Source: Hanleya hanleyi (taxonomy: Eukaryota > Mollusca > Polyplacophora > Lepidopleurida > Hanleyidae). Taken from it: 64,000 bases of DNA. This document shows, one piece after another, positions 20,575 to 29,609 of the stretch (its first letter is position 1; every line of letters begins with the position of its first letter). The DNA lies in contig JAVTVY010006821.1 of the NCBI GenBank assembly GCA_036873755.1, forward strand, positions 124,001 through 188,000, given 5' to 3'. The position numbers were made by a program, and so were the translations under genes. A model generated the notes under the pieces. That model was not told where the DNA came from and made no database searches. It was given only the letters and a program-made list of their open reading frames with translations.

Positions 20575-21783
20575 TTATTGATGCTTTGTGATTCCTGGTC
20601 TACGAGCCACCTCTTTTGTCAGCCAGGTGGGTGGATTACTTCCCCTGTACGGCATTAACCTGTCAACGTGATAGACTTTGGCCTGCTGTCGCAGGGACTT
20701 TTTGACAAGATAAGTAACATCGTCCAAACGCTTGAGTACGACATACGGTCCCTTCCACTGTGAAGTTAACTTGTGGCAAACTCCAACCTTTCGAACAGGA
20801 TTGTGTAACCAAACTGGCTGCCCGGGCTTCAGTATCTTCTTCGATGTCTTCAAGTCGTAATGTCTCTTTTGGTATTCGGCTCTCTTCTTCAGGACCTTCC
20901 GGGCTATTTCATGGACGGACTGTAGGGTCTCCTGAAGTCGCAACGTGTATTCATCTGTGCTGATAGGCTCGGTATCACCAATTGGTTGGGCCGTAATAGC
21001 TTGCATCGGCAGTGTCACTTCCCTTCCAAACGTCATCAGATTGGGAGAAGCATTTGTACTAGCATGGCTTGAGGCTCTATAGGCCATCATAACTTGTGGC
21101 AAGAATTCGTCCCACTTCTTTTGCTGCTTCTCGCAGTAAATGGTCAGCATTGTTGCAACAGTTCGATTGAACCTCTCTGCACCACCATTGGACTGAGGCC
21201 TCATGCTTGTTGTTCTGGCCTTGTCAATTTGCAAGAGGTCACACGCAGCCTTGAGTAGTTGTGACTCGAAGTTTGCCCCTTGGTCACTATGTACCCGTAA
21301 TGATGTCCCAAATCTGCAGACGAACTCATTCACGAAAGCTTTTGCAACTGTTTCTGCACCCTGGTCTGGTAGGGGAATAGCTTCTGTCCACTTGGTGAAG
21401 CAATCTGTTATTACAAGCAAATACTTGTTTCTTTTAATAGCCAGTGGTAGAGGCCCGAGTATGTCCATAGCTACCCGTTCCATGGGCTCCCCAACATGGT
21501 ATTGTCCTAGTGAAGCACGTCGCTGCGTCTTGGGTGTCTTCCTAGCAATACATTTGTCACACTGCAAACAGTACGTCTCTACATCTTTCTTCATGCCGGG
21601 CCAGTAAAATGCTTGCTTAATCTTTGACACTGTCTTTTGTACGCCAAGGTGTCCCGCTGAGGGAATGTCATGATGTAGTCTCAGGACATCCTGTTTGCAT
21701 GCCTCTGGTACGACGAGCTGGTAGATGGTGCCATTTTGATCGGTGACGAACTTCCTGAACAGCATTCCACCATGTTGTTCCAA
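20575..21783 (-). CDS. Gypsy-A U1 integrase (402 codons)
   Basis: The zinc-binding H2C2 domain is HHDIPSAGHLGVQK to CLQCDKCIARK. The catalytic core has D in MDILGPLPL, D in HSDQGANFES and E in GGAERFNRT, the DDE triad with usual spacing. A GPY/F-type module (KGPYVVLKRLDDVTYLVKK) follows, then a basic tail ending at 20575. It catalyses insertion of the cDNA copy. It should be the C-terminal part of a single pol, but in U1 and U2 an indel near 21990 (TCGTATTGACTC region shortened by 8 nt relative to U4) separates it from RNase H. Confidence 0.85.
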   Translation of the reverse strand: MEQHGGMLFRKFVTDQNGTIYQLVVPEACKQDVLRLHHDIPSAGHLGVQKTVSKIKQAFYWPGMKKDVETYCLQCDKCIARKTPKTQRRASLGQYHVGEPMERVAMDILGPLPLAIKRNKYLLVITDCFTKWTEAIPLPDQGAETVAKAFVNEFVCRFGTSLRVHSDQGANFESQLLKAACDLLQIDKARTTSMRPQSNGGAERFNRTVATMLTIYCEKQQKKWDEFLPQVMMAYRASSHASTNASPNLMTFGREVTLPMQAITAQPIGDTEPISTDEYTLRLQETLQSVHEIARKVLKKRAEYQKRHYDLKTSKKILKPGQPVWLHNPVRKVGVCHKLTSQWKGPYVVLKRLDDVTYLVKKSLRQQAKVYHVDRLMPYRGSNPPTWLTKEVARRPGITKHQ

Positions 21784-21940
21784 CCGGTCCCATGAGCGCC
21801 ATGTTGTCTTTAGGAAGCTGGAAAGATGAGAAATAGCTGATCAGTCTGGTCTACCCTTGCCCTTTTCCAAAGCAGTCATGATTGGCCCTATGTTCTGGTC
21901 ATTCAGATGATGTTGACGAACTGTGTGGGGGTCCCATTTA

Positions 21941-24166
21941 TCAAGGAGTATTTGGTGCTCCTTTATCCCCTGTACAGCTGCCTGATTCCGAGTGACAATG
22001 TAATGTAATTTCCCCATCCTCTGTTGGGTTGGATATTTGTGTACTCTCCATGGAATCGCCACAACTGTCCTCGGCCTCCACGTTTGCCCTCTCCAGCCTG
22101 CCACAATTATTGCATGGTCGTCGAGACAACGCATCGGCATTGGCATGACTCTTTCCTGCACGGTGTTTGACTTCCAGATTGTAATTTTCCATCTCTTGCA
22201 ACCACCTAGCTACTTGACCTGTTGGATTGCGTAAGTTGCGCATCCAGCTTACAGCTGCATTGTCAGTTCGAAGGAGAACTTTCTGTCCATAAAGGTAAGG
22301 GTGAAAGTGCTTGAGAGCAGTTATTGCTGCCAGGAGTTCTTTCCGTGTAAGACAGTATAGCTGTTCATGCTTATTCATCGACTTACTCATGTATGCCACC
22401 ACCCTTTCTACACCCTCACGCTCTTGAGACAAAACAGTGCCAACTGAAGAATCGCTTGCATCTGTGTCCAAGATAAATGTCTGCCCGGGTAGCGGATAAG
22501 ACAGTACTGGGGATGTTGTCAGCTCCTGTTTCAAGATGTCAAATGCAGTCTGACATTCCTCAGTCCAACGAAACTTGCTTCCCTTCTCAGTGAGTTTGTG
22601 CAATGGCCTGCATATTCCTGCAAACCCCTTTATGAATCGGCGATAGTAAGAGCATAAACCTACGAAGCTCCGTACCTGCTTCACGTTTTGGGGTTCAGGC
22701 CAGTCCTGTATGGTTGAGATTTTGCCGGGATCCGTTTGAATGCCATCCTCAGGAACAACATGTCCCAGAAAATTTACACTCTTTTGGAAGAAAACACACT
22801 TTGAAGGTTTGAGTTTCAACCCAGCTTCCACCAGTCTCTCAAAGACATGTTCCAGCCGTTGCAGTGATTCCTCCACTGATTTCCCAGGAACTATGATGTC
22901 ATCAATGTATACAAGATATTCTTCCCATTGGAGACCTCTTAAAACATCCTCCAACATCTTTTTGAGTTGATCCTTAATGATTTCTCTTTTGCCAATCGGT
23001 AATCTCCTCGGTGGCAGTCTAATTGGTGCAGCATCTCCAGTGTTTATCTGATTTTCTACACGATCTGTCCTCCCAAGGTCGCTGGCAGATTTGGAAAATA
23101 CCATGTTATATTTCCTAAGTAAGGACGACAATGCTTCCTTTTCACTCTCCTGTAAATTCATTGAGCTTCTGTCAAACAGATCAATTAAGTGCTCTGGCAG
23201 GTTCCCTGAAGCAATCTGGTCATTCTCTGTGGAACTTTCTGTCATTGCCCTTACATGTTCTCTGATGTTTGGCACCTCATAGCATGACCTACATATTCCT
23301 ATCCTAGTCTGTGGATGCAATATGACGTCCTTGTCACTGAAATTGACCACCTGTACTGCATGATTTCCGCCACCCGTATCAATGATCCCATGTATGACCT
23401 GCACATCTTTGTCATTTGATTGGTCAAGCAATGGCTCAATGTATCCCACATTAGCCAGGTGATTGACTTCAGGTATACACACAGGAACCCACATCGAAGA
23501 CCATTGTGGCAGTGTACTCTTTTGGGTTAGCTGGACATGACACGTCATATGTGCTTCTCCCCCTATCCAGCAAGGTATCTCGTCATCATCTTGAGTTCTC
23601 AGTTTAAGCCACTTGTAGTCAATGGCTTTTAAATGTCCTAGTAAGAAGTCCTGTCCCAGTATTCCGTCAACATCGATATCACAGACGACAATGCGCAGGC
23701 TGAAGTTTACATTTCCAAATCGCAAACTAAACACTGCACTTCCATGGACAGTGAGATGTACTCCATTTGCGGCCTGAATTTTTGCCACGATAGGGTGTAA
23801 CACAGGTCGCTTTGTATCATCGATGGCATCATATAACTCTTTTGACAATAAAGTTATCGTGGATCCACTATCAATGAGAAACCTGACAGAATTTTCTCCC
23901 CAATCAATGTGACCAGAAGTAAATAGTCCGTTATCCCATCTGTTAATTTTGCCTGGTACATGACCCAATCGTATGGTACCCCGTGTAAGGTCCTTACTGT
24001 GTTTGTCACCTTCGGAATGTGACTTGTCCAAGTTTTCCCTCTCGCAATGCTCAGGCCTCTCCATACCCGCCATCTCCCGGCCTACAGAGGAGACGGAGCC
24101 CCGTTTCCCTGTCGTGCAGGAAACGTAGCATGTCCTGTTGACACATTTCTCCGATTTTGCGGACAC
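21941..24166 (-). CDS. Gypsy-A U1 pol: protease, deleted RT, RNase H
   Basis: This frame is entered from gag by a -1 shift (no ATG; first codon GTG). Protease: FLIDSGSTITLLS (active D-S-G) and GILGQDFLLGH. RT: the conserved entry (APIRLPPRRLPIGKREIIKD, KKMLE) joins directly to DVLRGLQWEEYLVYIDDIIVPG, so the fingers and first half of the palm, with the first catalytic Asp, are missing; YIDD and the thumb remain. RNase H: ILDTDAS, CLTRKELLAA, RTDNAAVSW and HANADALSRR give D, E, D, D. The frame ends at a shift before integrase. An RT of this form should be inactive. Confidence 0.85.
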   Translation of the reverse strand: MSAKSEKCVNRTCYVSCTTGKRGSVSSVGREMAGMERPEHCERENLDKSHSEGDKHSKDLTRGTIRLGHVPGKINRWDNGLFTSGHIDWGENSVRFLIDSGSTITLLSKELYDAIDDTKRPVLHPIVAKIQAANGVHLTVHGSAVFSLRFGNVNFSLRIVVCDIDVDGILGQDFLLGHLKAIDYKWLKLRTQDDDEIPCWIGGEAHMTCHVQLTQKSTLPQWSSMWVPVCIPEVNHLANVGYIEPLLDQSNDKDVQVIHGIIDTGGGNHAVQVVNFSDKDVILHPQTRIGICRSCYEVPNIREHVRAMTESSTENDQIASGNLPEHLIDLFDRSSMNLQESEKEALSSLLRKYNMVFSKSASDLGRTDRVENQINTGDAAPIRLPPRRLPIGKREIIKDQLKKMLEDVLRGLQWEEYLVYIDDIIVPGKSVEESLQRLEHVFERLVEAGLKLKPSKCVFFQKSVNFLGHVVPEDGIQTDPGKISTIQDWPEPQNVKQVRSFVGLCSYYRRFIKGFAGICRPLHKLTEKGSKFRWTEECQTAFDILKQELTTSPVLSYPLPGQTFILDTDASDSSVGTVLSQEREGVERVVAYMSKSMNKHEQLYCLTRKELLAAITALKHFHPYLYGQKVLLRTDNAAVSWMRNLRNPTGQVARWLQEMENYNLEVKHRAGKSHANADALSRRPCNNCGRLERANVEAEDSCGDSMESTQISNPTEDGEITLHCHSESGSCTGDKGAPNTP

Positions 24167-24567
24167 GATCGCATGTAATGATCAGGCGATTTACAAATGA
24201 AACACCGGCCGGGTTCCCTGTTATTCCGCCTTGACCCGGTCGGATTTTGGTTTCCCTTTGACTCGAGCTTCTGCAAACGCTCCAAGATTTGCTTGAGTGT
24301 GGACTCTACACCATCCACAGATAATGCATCCGTTCTGGCAGTTCCAGTCGCTTCAGAGTCTACTGCCCGAACAGTAACCTTCCTCCTATCTTTGCCCTCC
24401 AAGATCGCCTCAAACCTCTCAATTACCTCTGCTGCCTCTATAACTGTTCTACACTCCTTATCAATACCCCGACACTTCATTTCCAGGGTGATTGACTTGT
24501 ACAGTTGATTGAGGGCCAAAGCTCCTTGAGCCTGAGCATCAAGGGTGGGGTAGGCTTTCTGGGCCAT
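24082..24567 (-). CDS. Gypsy-A U1 gag, C-terminal part with CCHC knuckle
   Basis: The frame continues capsid (KAYPTLDAQAQGALALNQLY, ITLEMKCRGIDKECRTVIEA) and ends with one knuckle, CFICKSPDHYMRSC, matching C-x2-C-x4-H-x4-C, which binds genomic RNA in this family. It stops at TAG 24082, shortly after a GGGAAAC slippery heptamer that leads into pol. It is separated from the N-terminal half by an 11-bp duplication (GTCTAAGATTT, near 24575) present in U1 and U2 but absent from U3. Confidence 0.85.
   Translation of the reverse strand: MAQKAYPTLDAQAQGALALNQLYKSITLEMKCRGIDKECRTVIEAAEVIERFEAILEGKDRRKVTVRAVDSEATGTARTDALSVDGVESTLKQILERLQKLESKGNQNPTGSRRNNREPGRCFICKSPDHYMRSCPQNRRNVSTGHATFPARQGNGAPSPL
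24103..24109 (-). promoter_or_regulatory. GGGAAAC -1 ribosomal frameshift site between gag and pol
   Basis: On the minus strand the gag frame reads CAG GGA AAC, that is G GGA AAC, a canonical X XXY YYZ heptamer. Slipping back one base gives exactly the protease-RT frame (GGG AAA CGG). It lies 20 nt before the gag stop, inside an 85-nt overlap. A stem (TCTCC with GGAGA) can form downstream. The same heptamer stands in U2 (33138-33144), U3 (42076-42082) and U4 (51370-51376). Confidence 0.75.
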
Positions 24568-25085
24568 TTGTCTAAGATTTGTCTAAGATCGTCTCCAAAT
24601 GCCGCAATCGATTCAGCTGTCTGGCGGTACCTACCCTCCAGCTTGGACAACCAACGTGTATGCTGCCTCGAACTACCAAACCTCTGTTCCAGTTTCCTAG
24701 TCAGCAGCTTAAATGTGCGCCTTTCCACCATCGTTAGTCCCATGTAAAATGTTCTGGCCATACCCCTCAAGCTAGCAGACAGAGCTAATGCTTTCTCATT
24801 ATTCGACCATGCGCCCAACTCTGCACAATCCTGGAAGCGCGAGAAATATTCCTCCCAATCCGATCTGCCATCATATGCCTCAGGTTTTAGTTTTAATCCA
24901 CCCCGATGAGACCCTCCGAATTTAACCTTCGCTGTCCTATCATCATCACTTTCAGAACCATCATCACTGTCTGCATAATTATCAGCGTAGTCAGCTGCGA
25001 CACTCGGTAGGTCGCCTTGTCCATGCTCAAGTGAGGCTCCCCTCTGATCGCGGATGGTAACCTCCGGGCCTGGACTGTCGGCCAT
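24477..25085 (-). CDS. Gypsy-A U1 gag, N-terminal part
   Basis: It starts at ATG 25085 (MADSPGPE), about 100 nt after the primer-binding site. It has an acidic N-terminus (DDGSESDDDR), then a Ty3/Gypsy capsid block: LKPEAYDGRSDWEEYFSRF, NNEKALALSASLRGMARTFY and LTRKLEQRFGSS. It runs to FGDDLRQ, where the 11-bp duplication shifts the frame to a false tail. In U3 the frame goes straight on (FGDDLRQMAQKAYP), which shows the ancestral structure. It forms the particle shell in this family. Confidence 0.85.
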   Translation of the reverse strand: MADSPGPEVTIRDQRGASLEHGQGDLPSVAADYADNYADSDDGSESDDDRTAKVKFGGSHRGGLKLKPEAYDGRSDWEEYFSRFQDCAELGAWSNNEKALALSASLRGMARTFYMGLTMVERRTFKLLTRKLEQRFGSSRQHTRWLSKLEGRYRQTAESIAAFGDDLRQILDKWPRKPTPPLMLRLKELWPSINCTSQSPWK

Positions 25086-25182
25086 GTTTTCGTATCCAGG
25101 TCAAATAATCAAGTTACAATCAAACTGATTTTTAGCAGTTATGCAGGGTAGATCCGTATCTCTGGATGCCAGTTGATTAGGC

Positions 25183-25200
25183 ATCCCACTTCTGACACCA
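25183..25200 (-). promoter_or_regulatory. Primer-binding site of U1 (tRNA-Leu type)
   Basis: The minus strand reads TGGTGTCAGAAGTGGGAT one base after the LTR end. Its complement, ATCCCACTTCTGACACCA, has the form of a eukaryotic tRNA-Leu 3' end with CCA. Equivalent sites: U2 34218-34235, U3 43094-43111. U4 has lost this region. Confidence 0.75.
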
Positions 25201-25388
25201 GTGTAATAATCCCCGGGCCTAGAAGGGTATTATTGTTTTGAAAGAAATTGTGGATTACCAAATAATAAAATATAGGCCAGGTAATCCAATGTGTAATCCA
25301 AACGTAAGTGATTTCCACAGGTAATCCTGTAATATTGCTTCACTGTAACTAGGACTCAATGATAACACAGGTTTTCGGGTCTATATGG

Positions 25389-25394
25389 TTTATT
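25389..25394 (-). terminator. LTR polyadenylation signal
   Basis: The minus strand reads GGAAATAAACC, about 350 nt downstream of the LTR TATA box. That makes R roughly 25370-25715 and U5 the rest to 25202. It is conserved in LTR3 and LTR4. Confidence 0.5.
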
Positions 25395-25742
25395 TCCTTC
25401 ATAGAATAACCAAAATAATATTACAATTGATCAAATTCACAATCGTGGATAGCACTACAGATGGAGTGAGCCAATGGTATTACCCGCTCCTCAAATGCGC
25501 AGTAAACTCGCCTCACTATACTACTGATCCCATGTTGGTATATGGTAATTCACATCCAGCCAATACTAACCGTATCAATGATATTACAGGTACGGGAGAC
25601 AGCCTTAATCCCTATAAATTCAGTATGGTAAATATGATTCCAATACAATCTCAATACAATTTCACTATATTGGTACTGGCCAAGCTACGATGTGAACTCG
25701 CCGGCGGCTTGTTGCTGTCTGCCATTGCTCGTAACGACCCGG

Positions 25743-25750
25743 TATTTATA
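25743..25750 (-). promoter_or_regulatory. LTR promoter TATA box
   Basis: The minus strand reads GGCTATAAATACCGGG, a strong TATA element about 1.1 kb into the LTR. It is present in LTR3 and LTR4, and in LTR1 with one change (TATAAATG, near 17128). Confidence 0.6.
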
Positions 25751-26861
25751 GCCTCCGGTGCCTGGGGCTGAGCACTATTTTCGCTCACAAAAATTATTGG
25801 TAAACAGTAAAATATACATTTCCAAGTTGTGCTCTACTTGTGCTTAATAATTATTTATGCTCATGTAACAATTAGCATCGGAAAATAAACTTATTTCATA
25901 GAAAATAACAAATAGCACAACTTCCTTTACCCGACCCGATGAATTACCTATACCCACAACATGGCGAATACAAAATGCAGCAAGACGAACATTTAACAAT
26001 AACATATAGTATATTTACAACAGAGTATGTAAGTGCTCAATTTGTGCTCCAACGTTATTTTATCTCTACTTTTAGATAACATAAACAGTAATACTCGATT
26101 TATCGTAAATATAATAGAGCACAAGTGTATATTCCCGGCAGTCGGCGAAGTCCACATACTTTATACATGGTGTACATTCCCGCCTGGTGCAAGACCAACT
26201 TTGACAACAAATATCTTTTAAATAACGCCAGACCTGCCTTTTAGCATAATTTTCCCCAGAAATATAGTTATCAAGGAATATAATCTTGAACGGATGGCAC
26301 TTACTTTGCAGGAATAAATTTGTTGTCCAATTAAATACACAGGGATGTCAAAATAATTCTCTAGCAGACGAAGTATGCGTATGAGCACAGAGAAGTCAAA
26401 CATCCGCGCATATAGTCCGCACAGAAAATCCGTATTCTGGATTCCAAAGTTCATACGAATGTCAATTAATACCACAGTTCAAATTAGTAATGTGTCACCA
26501 ACATCTAGAAATATTAAATTGGAATAATAAAACACAATAAATGGTAACTTGTGCTGAGTGTAACCGCATTACGCACACACTTCTAGAATAACATAATGGC
26601 TATGTACATGAAGCGGGACGGAGAGACGAGAACATGCTTGGGGGAAATCTTGAACAGGTCAGTCATTCATACGATGAAATGTTGTCCAGAACTATGATTT
26701 AATGTCACTATAAACACACGTAAGTCCACTTGGTAGGAAATTTTGTCACAGTCTCTGAATTTGTACCAGTTTATGACACTTCGCGAATGAATGAGCCGGC
26801 GCCCATATTCCAACATTTATTTACATTGTCAGATTAGGGAATATGCCTCACAGGCATTACA

Positions 26862-26874
26862 CTTCCCCCACCTT
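26862..26874 (-). promoter_or_regulatory. Polypurine tract of U2
   Basis: The minus strand AAGGTGGGGGAAG directly abuts the LTR start TGTAATG. It would prime plus-strand DNA synthesis. It also stands at 35897-35909 (U3) and 44782-44794 (U4), and is deleted in U1. Confidence 0.8.
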
Positions 26875-27316
26875 AATCCATTGAATTCTCCCGAATTATT
26901 TATGTAATGTCCATAAAATCACAGGTAAACTGGTACGTTAATTCATTACCAAAGTTAAATGGTCCACAGGGATGCTGTGACGTCACAGGCAACTGGGCAC
27001 GTACATCCAGTTATTCCAAGGAGGTAAGTAATCCATTTGAATCTTCACAATTAATAATAGCTAGGGTGAAAATCCGGTGATCAACTGGCACGTAAACCCA
27101 GCAAAAAAAAGTTGGTCCACAGCAAAGTCCATATACATATTTCCATGATCACCCATCGAGGCGCAGAGGGATCTTCCTGGCATCAAGCAGCTCACAGAGA
27201 TGGTCAGTTGACCGGTCACGCTCCGCTGAGGACCTCTCCATCATAGACAACTCTCTCCTATCCGAAGGACTGGGGTTGTCCACCCCACGGGCCAGCCGAA
27301 CCATCAATCTGTAAGA
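26875..27316. other. Untranslated stretch between third ORF and polypurine tract (U2)
   Basis: About 440 bp with no open frame of note. It contains a TGACGTCA palindrome (26977-26986 region). The same stretch recurs at 35910-36351 and 44795-45257. Confidence 0.5.
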
Positions 27317-28633
27317 CTACTGTCTTGCCTTGTGCGCCCACACAACTTCGTCATCTTCATCAGACAGTTCCTCATTGAGCAACATCCCTGGTAGAGCCAG
27401 CATGTTATATTTGTCATGGAGCTCGACTGGTTCCAGGTCTAGGCCCCTTGCATCCGACGACTCAATCTGATCGGACAGGCTCTCCCACTTCATTTTTCGG
27501 CGTGCCACGGACATCTCTTTCCAGCCCTTAGGTGGTCACTGGACCTCTGAAGTCCCGACTGGTATAGCCACCATCCTGTCAGCATCCCACTCCCTACGGG
27601 CCGGTGGAAGCCGCGGCATGCATTCTGTCATCAATATTGTACGTGCCCTCCGCTGCATCTGACTAAGTGTCGCAATGGGTGAAGGTTGATACACCGGGGT
27701 GGGATTCCCAACGACAGGTTGAATGGTCTGGGATGTTGGCAATGGCAGTGATTGTGCGGTCTGTGGAGGTATGGCAGTCGTAACACTGGGTGGCCTGGTC
27801 TGTTTGAAGTATGAAGAGCTGGATATTAAAGGTTGACATGATGGAGGAACTGTTGAGGCGATGGATGGCGTTGTTGAATACAGTAGTGTCTGGAGGGGGT
27901 CCGGAAGTTTGATTGTTGGTGGTCGATAGGTGGTGATTGGTGGAAGGACAGAAGGTGTATACATATGGGAGCATGACTGATACAATGGAGTGGCTGGTGG
28001 GATAGTGAGTGGCGTCTGAAGAGTGAGTGGGGACTGGTTGGTTGAAATGACTGGTTGAGACTGAAACAGTGGTGTGGCTGGTGTGTTGGCAGATGATACG
28101 GTCTGTGAGCTGAGCAGGGATGGTACTAATTGCGTGGATGGTTCATAGATTTGTGGTTGGAAGAGTGGAGCAGTCAGAGTGGGGATGGTAGGTACTGTCT
28201 GTAGAACATCAGCTGTGGGTGGTACTTCAAACTCGGATGGGTCCAAAATCTCCACCTCATCGTGGGTAGGGGTAAGGCCCTCAGTGACTGGCATATACTG
28301 CGCCTGTTGATTTGCCGGTTCATTAACACAACGTGTTATGTGGCCTAAAAACTGGACAGACACCCCCAAGCACTCACCAACTGCATCTTTCAGACCTTTC
28401 TGATTAGTAACATCCTCCCCATCACCCAGGCCCGCCGTCAGGTTCCCCTTTATCCTGGCCATCTGACGGTTGATTGCTTGCCTGGCCTTGCTGTCCTCGT
28501 ACACGCCAAAGGAGAGGTCGGCCCGATAGCATATCCCGGTGTCATCTTTCGCACACAGCTCCGCTACGATTCCCGATGGTGTCATAGACAGGTAGTTGAG
28601 GCTCAGTGGATTACTTTTTGACTCTGTGGTCAC
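27317..28633 (-). CDS. Gypsy-A U2 third ORF, C-terminal part
   Basis: The main frame is 28633-27536 (365 codons, entered from the N-terminal part by a frameshift), then a TGA, then 65 codons (27514-27317) in the same frame. Order: a globular segment (MTPSGIVAELCAKDDTG, SFGVYEDSKARQAINRQMAR), a long Pro/Thr/Ser/Gln-rich low-complexity region, a basic segment (SQMQRRARTIL, RLPPARREWDADRM) and, past the stop, an acidic tail (LNEELSDEDDEVVW). In U4 the stop codon is TGG and the frame is continuous, so the tail belongs to this protein. There is no signal peptide or membrane segment, so it is not a typical envelope. Function unknown. Confidence 0.7.
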
Positions 28634-29213
28634 TTGTTCCGGATGGACCCTCCTCCTTCTTTGGTGGCGAGGAACTGGTGGGTGGGGGACTTCGCTCCCT
28701 CACGAAACGCCGGTCATCAAGTGGCGAAGCGAACTCCATCCCCCTCAGCCGCAACAGATCCCAGCCTGACTCCCACTCCTGTAGTGACCGCGAACTAGAT
28801 GGATTAATCTTTATCCAAGCACGGAGGGCCATTCTTGCAGCGACAGAACTTTGATCCTCCCACTTTGGTATTGCCATCACCCTCAGATACCATCTAGGGT
28901 CAAACGTCAGGAAGAATCCGGTTGACTCGGACCAGAATTTAGGTAGGACCCGCCAAAATTCATCCATATGGTACTTCCTTGTGTAGTCCTTTAGGTCCAC
29001 CTGCCTCCTTACTGGCACTTCCCCAGGGCACCACGGACACAGTACCTTCAATCGCTGGTGGCCCAACACATGGTTTTTTAGGTCCCGTCTGGCTGGCAGA
29101 ACATCTGGGCAGATGAAACAGCTCAACATCTTCTGAAAAGACAGGTAGAATAGGTAAGTCCATATGTTAGGCTGCATACAGTTTGTACAGTTTCCCTCCC
29201 TCGCCCATGTCAC
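28611..29213 (-). CDS. Gypsy-A U2 third ORF, N-terminal zinc-finger part
   Basis: A 200-codon frame downstream of integrase. It carries CFICPDVLPARRDLKNHVLGH (C-x2-C-x12-H-x3-H) and CPWCPGEV...KYH, a second finger whose first His is Tyr here but His in U4 (KDHTRKYH). A conserved block, FWRVLPKFWSESTGFFLTFD and RLRGMEFASPLDDRRFV, follows. One extra C in a CTCCTCCTTC stretch (about 28650) shifts the frame relative to U4. A splice acceptor CTGTCTTTTCAG stands just before ATG 29129, the probable native start. Confidence 0.75.
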   Translation of the reverse strand: MTWAREGNCTNCMQPNIWTYLFYLSFQKMLSCFICPDVLPARRDLKNHVLGHQRLKVLCPWCPGEVPVRRQVDLKDYTRKYHMDEFWRVLPKFWSESTGFFLTFDPRWYLRVMAIPKWEDQSSVAARMALRAWIKINPSSSRSLQEWESGWDLLRLRGMEFASPLDDRRFVRERSPPPTSSSPPKKEEGPSGTSDHRVKK

Positions 29214-29609
29214 TAAGGTAAGTTAAATTGCGATTCAGTGTATTTGCTCATCGGATTTCCCCCAAAAACTCATCTGACAGAATAGGGCACAAAATGCAAT
29301 CATCTTAGGCTCCCCTTACTTCGTTGGATTTAACACCTTGGCTCACCCATGCTGACTGACTACCCATTAGTCACTATACCTTTACACAGGCTAGGCCGAA
29401 AGGGGTGATCAGTCCCTCCCTAGTCCTGTAGTACTCTGCAGAGATTTGCTCACTGGAACATCCTCCAGCTACCTCACTGGTCATAAATCCAGTTACCAAA
29501 GGTACATCAGTAAATGTAAGTCATGTTTCTCTATCCAAGGATTGGTATCCGGAAGCCACATCTATTACATATATACACCCAATATTCATGGTCCATGAAT
29601 TTCGCAGAT

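Larger units (their letters stand above)
25202..26861 (-). repeat. LTR2, shared by U1 (5') and U2 (3')
   Basis: 1,660 bp, reading TGTAATGCC...ATTATTACA on the minus strand. It is preceded by the polypurine tract of U2 (complement of 26862-26874, GGTGGGGGAAG) and followed by the primer-binding site of U1. There is a single LTR between two internal regions. It contains the TATA box at 25743-25750 and AATAAA at 25389-25394. A 128-codon plus-strand frame (25385-25771) lies antisense inside it. Confidence 0.9.

Noticed and set aside
21203..21607. Plus-strand 134-codon frame repeated in several units
   Set aside because: It is the antisense shadow of the integrase core and is conserved only because integrase is.
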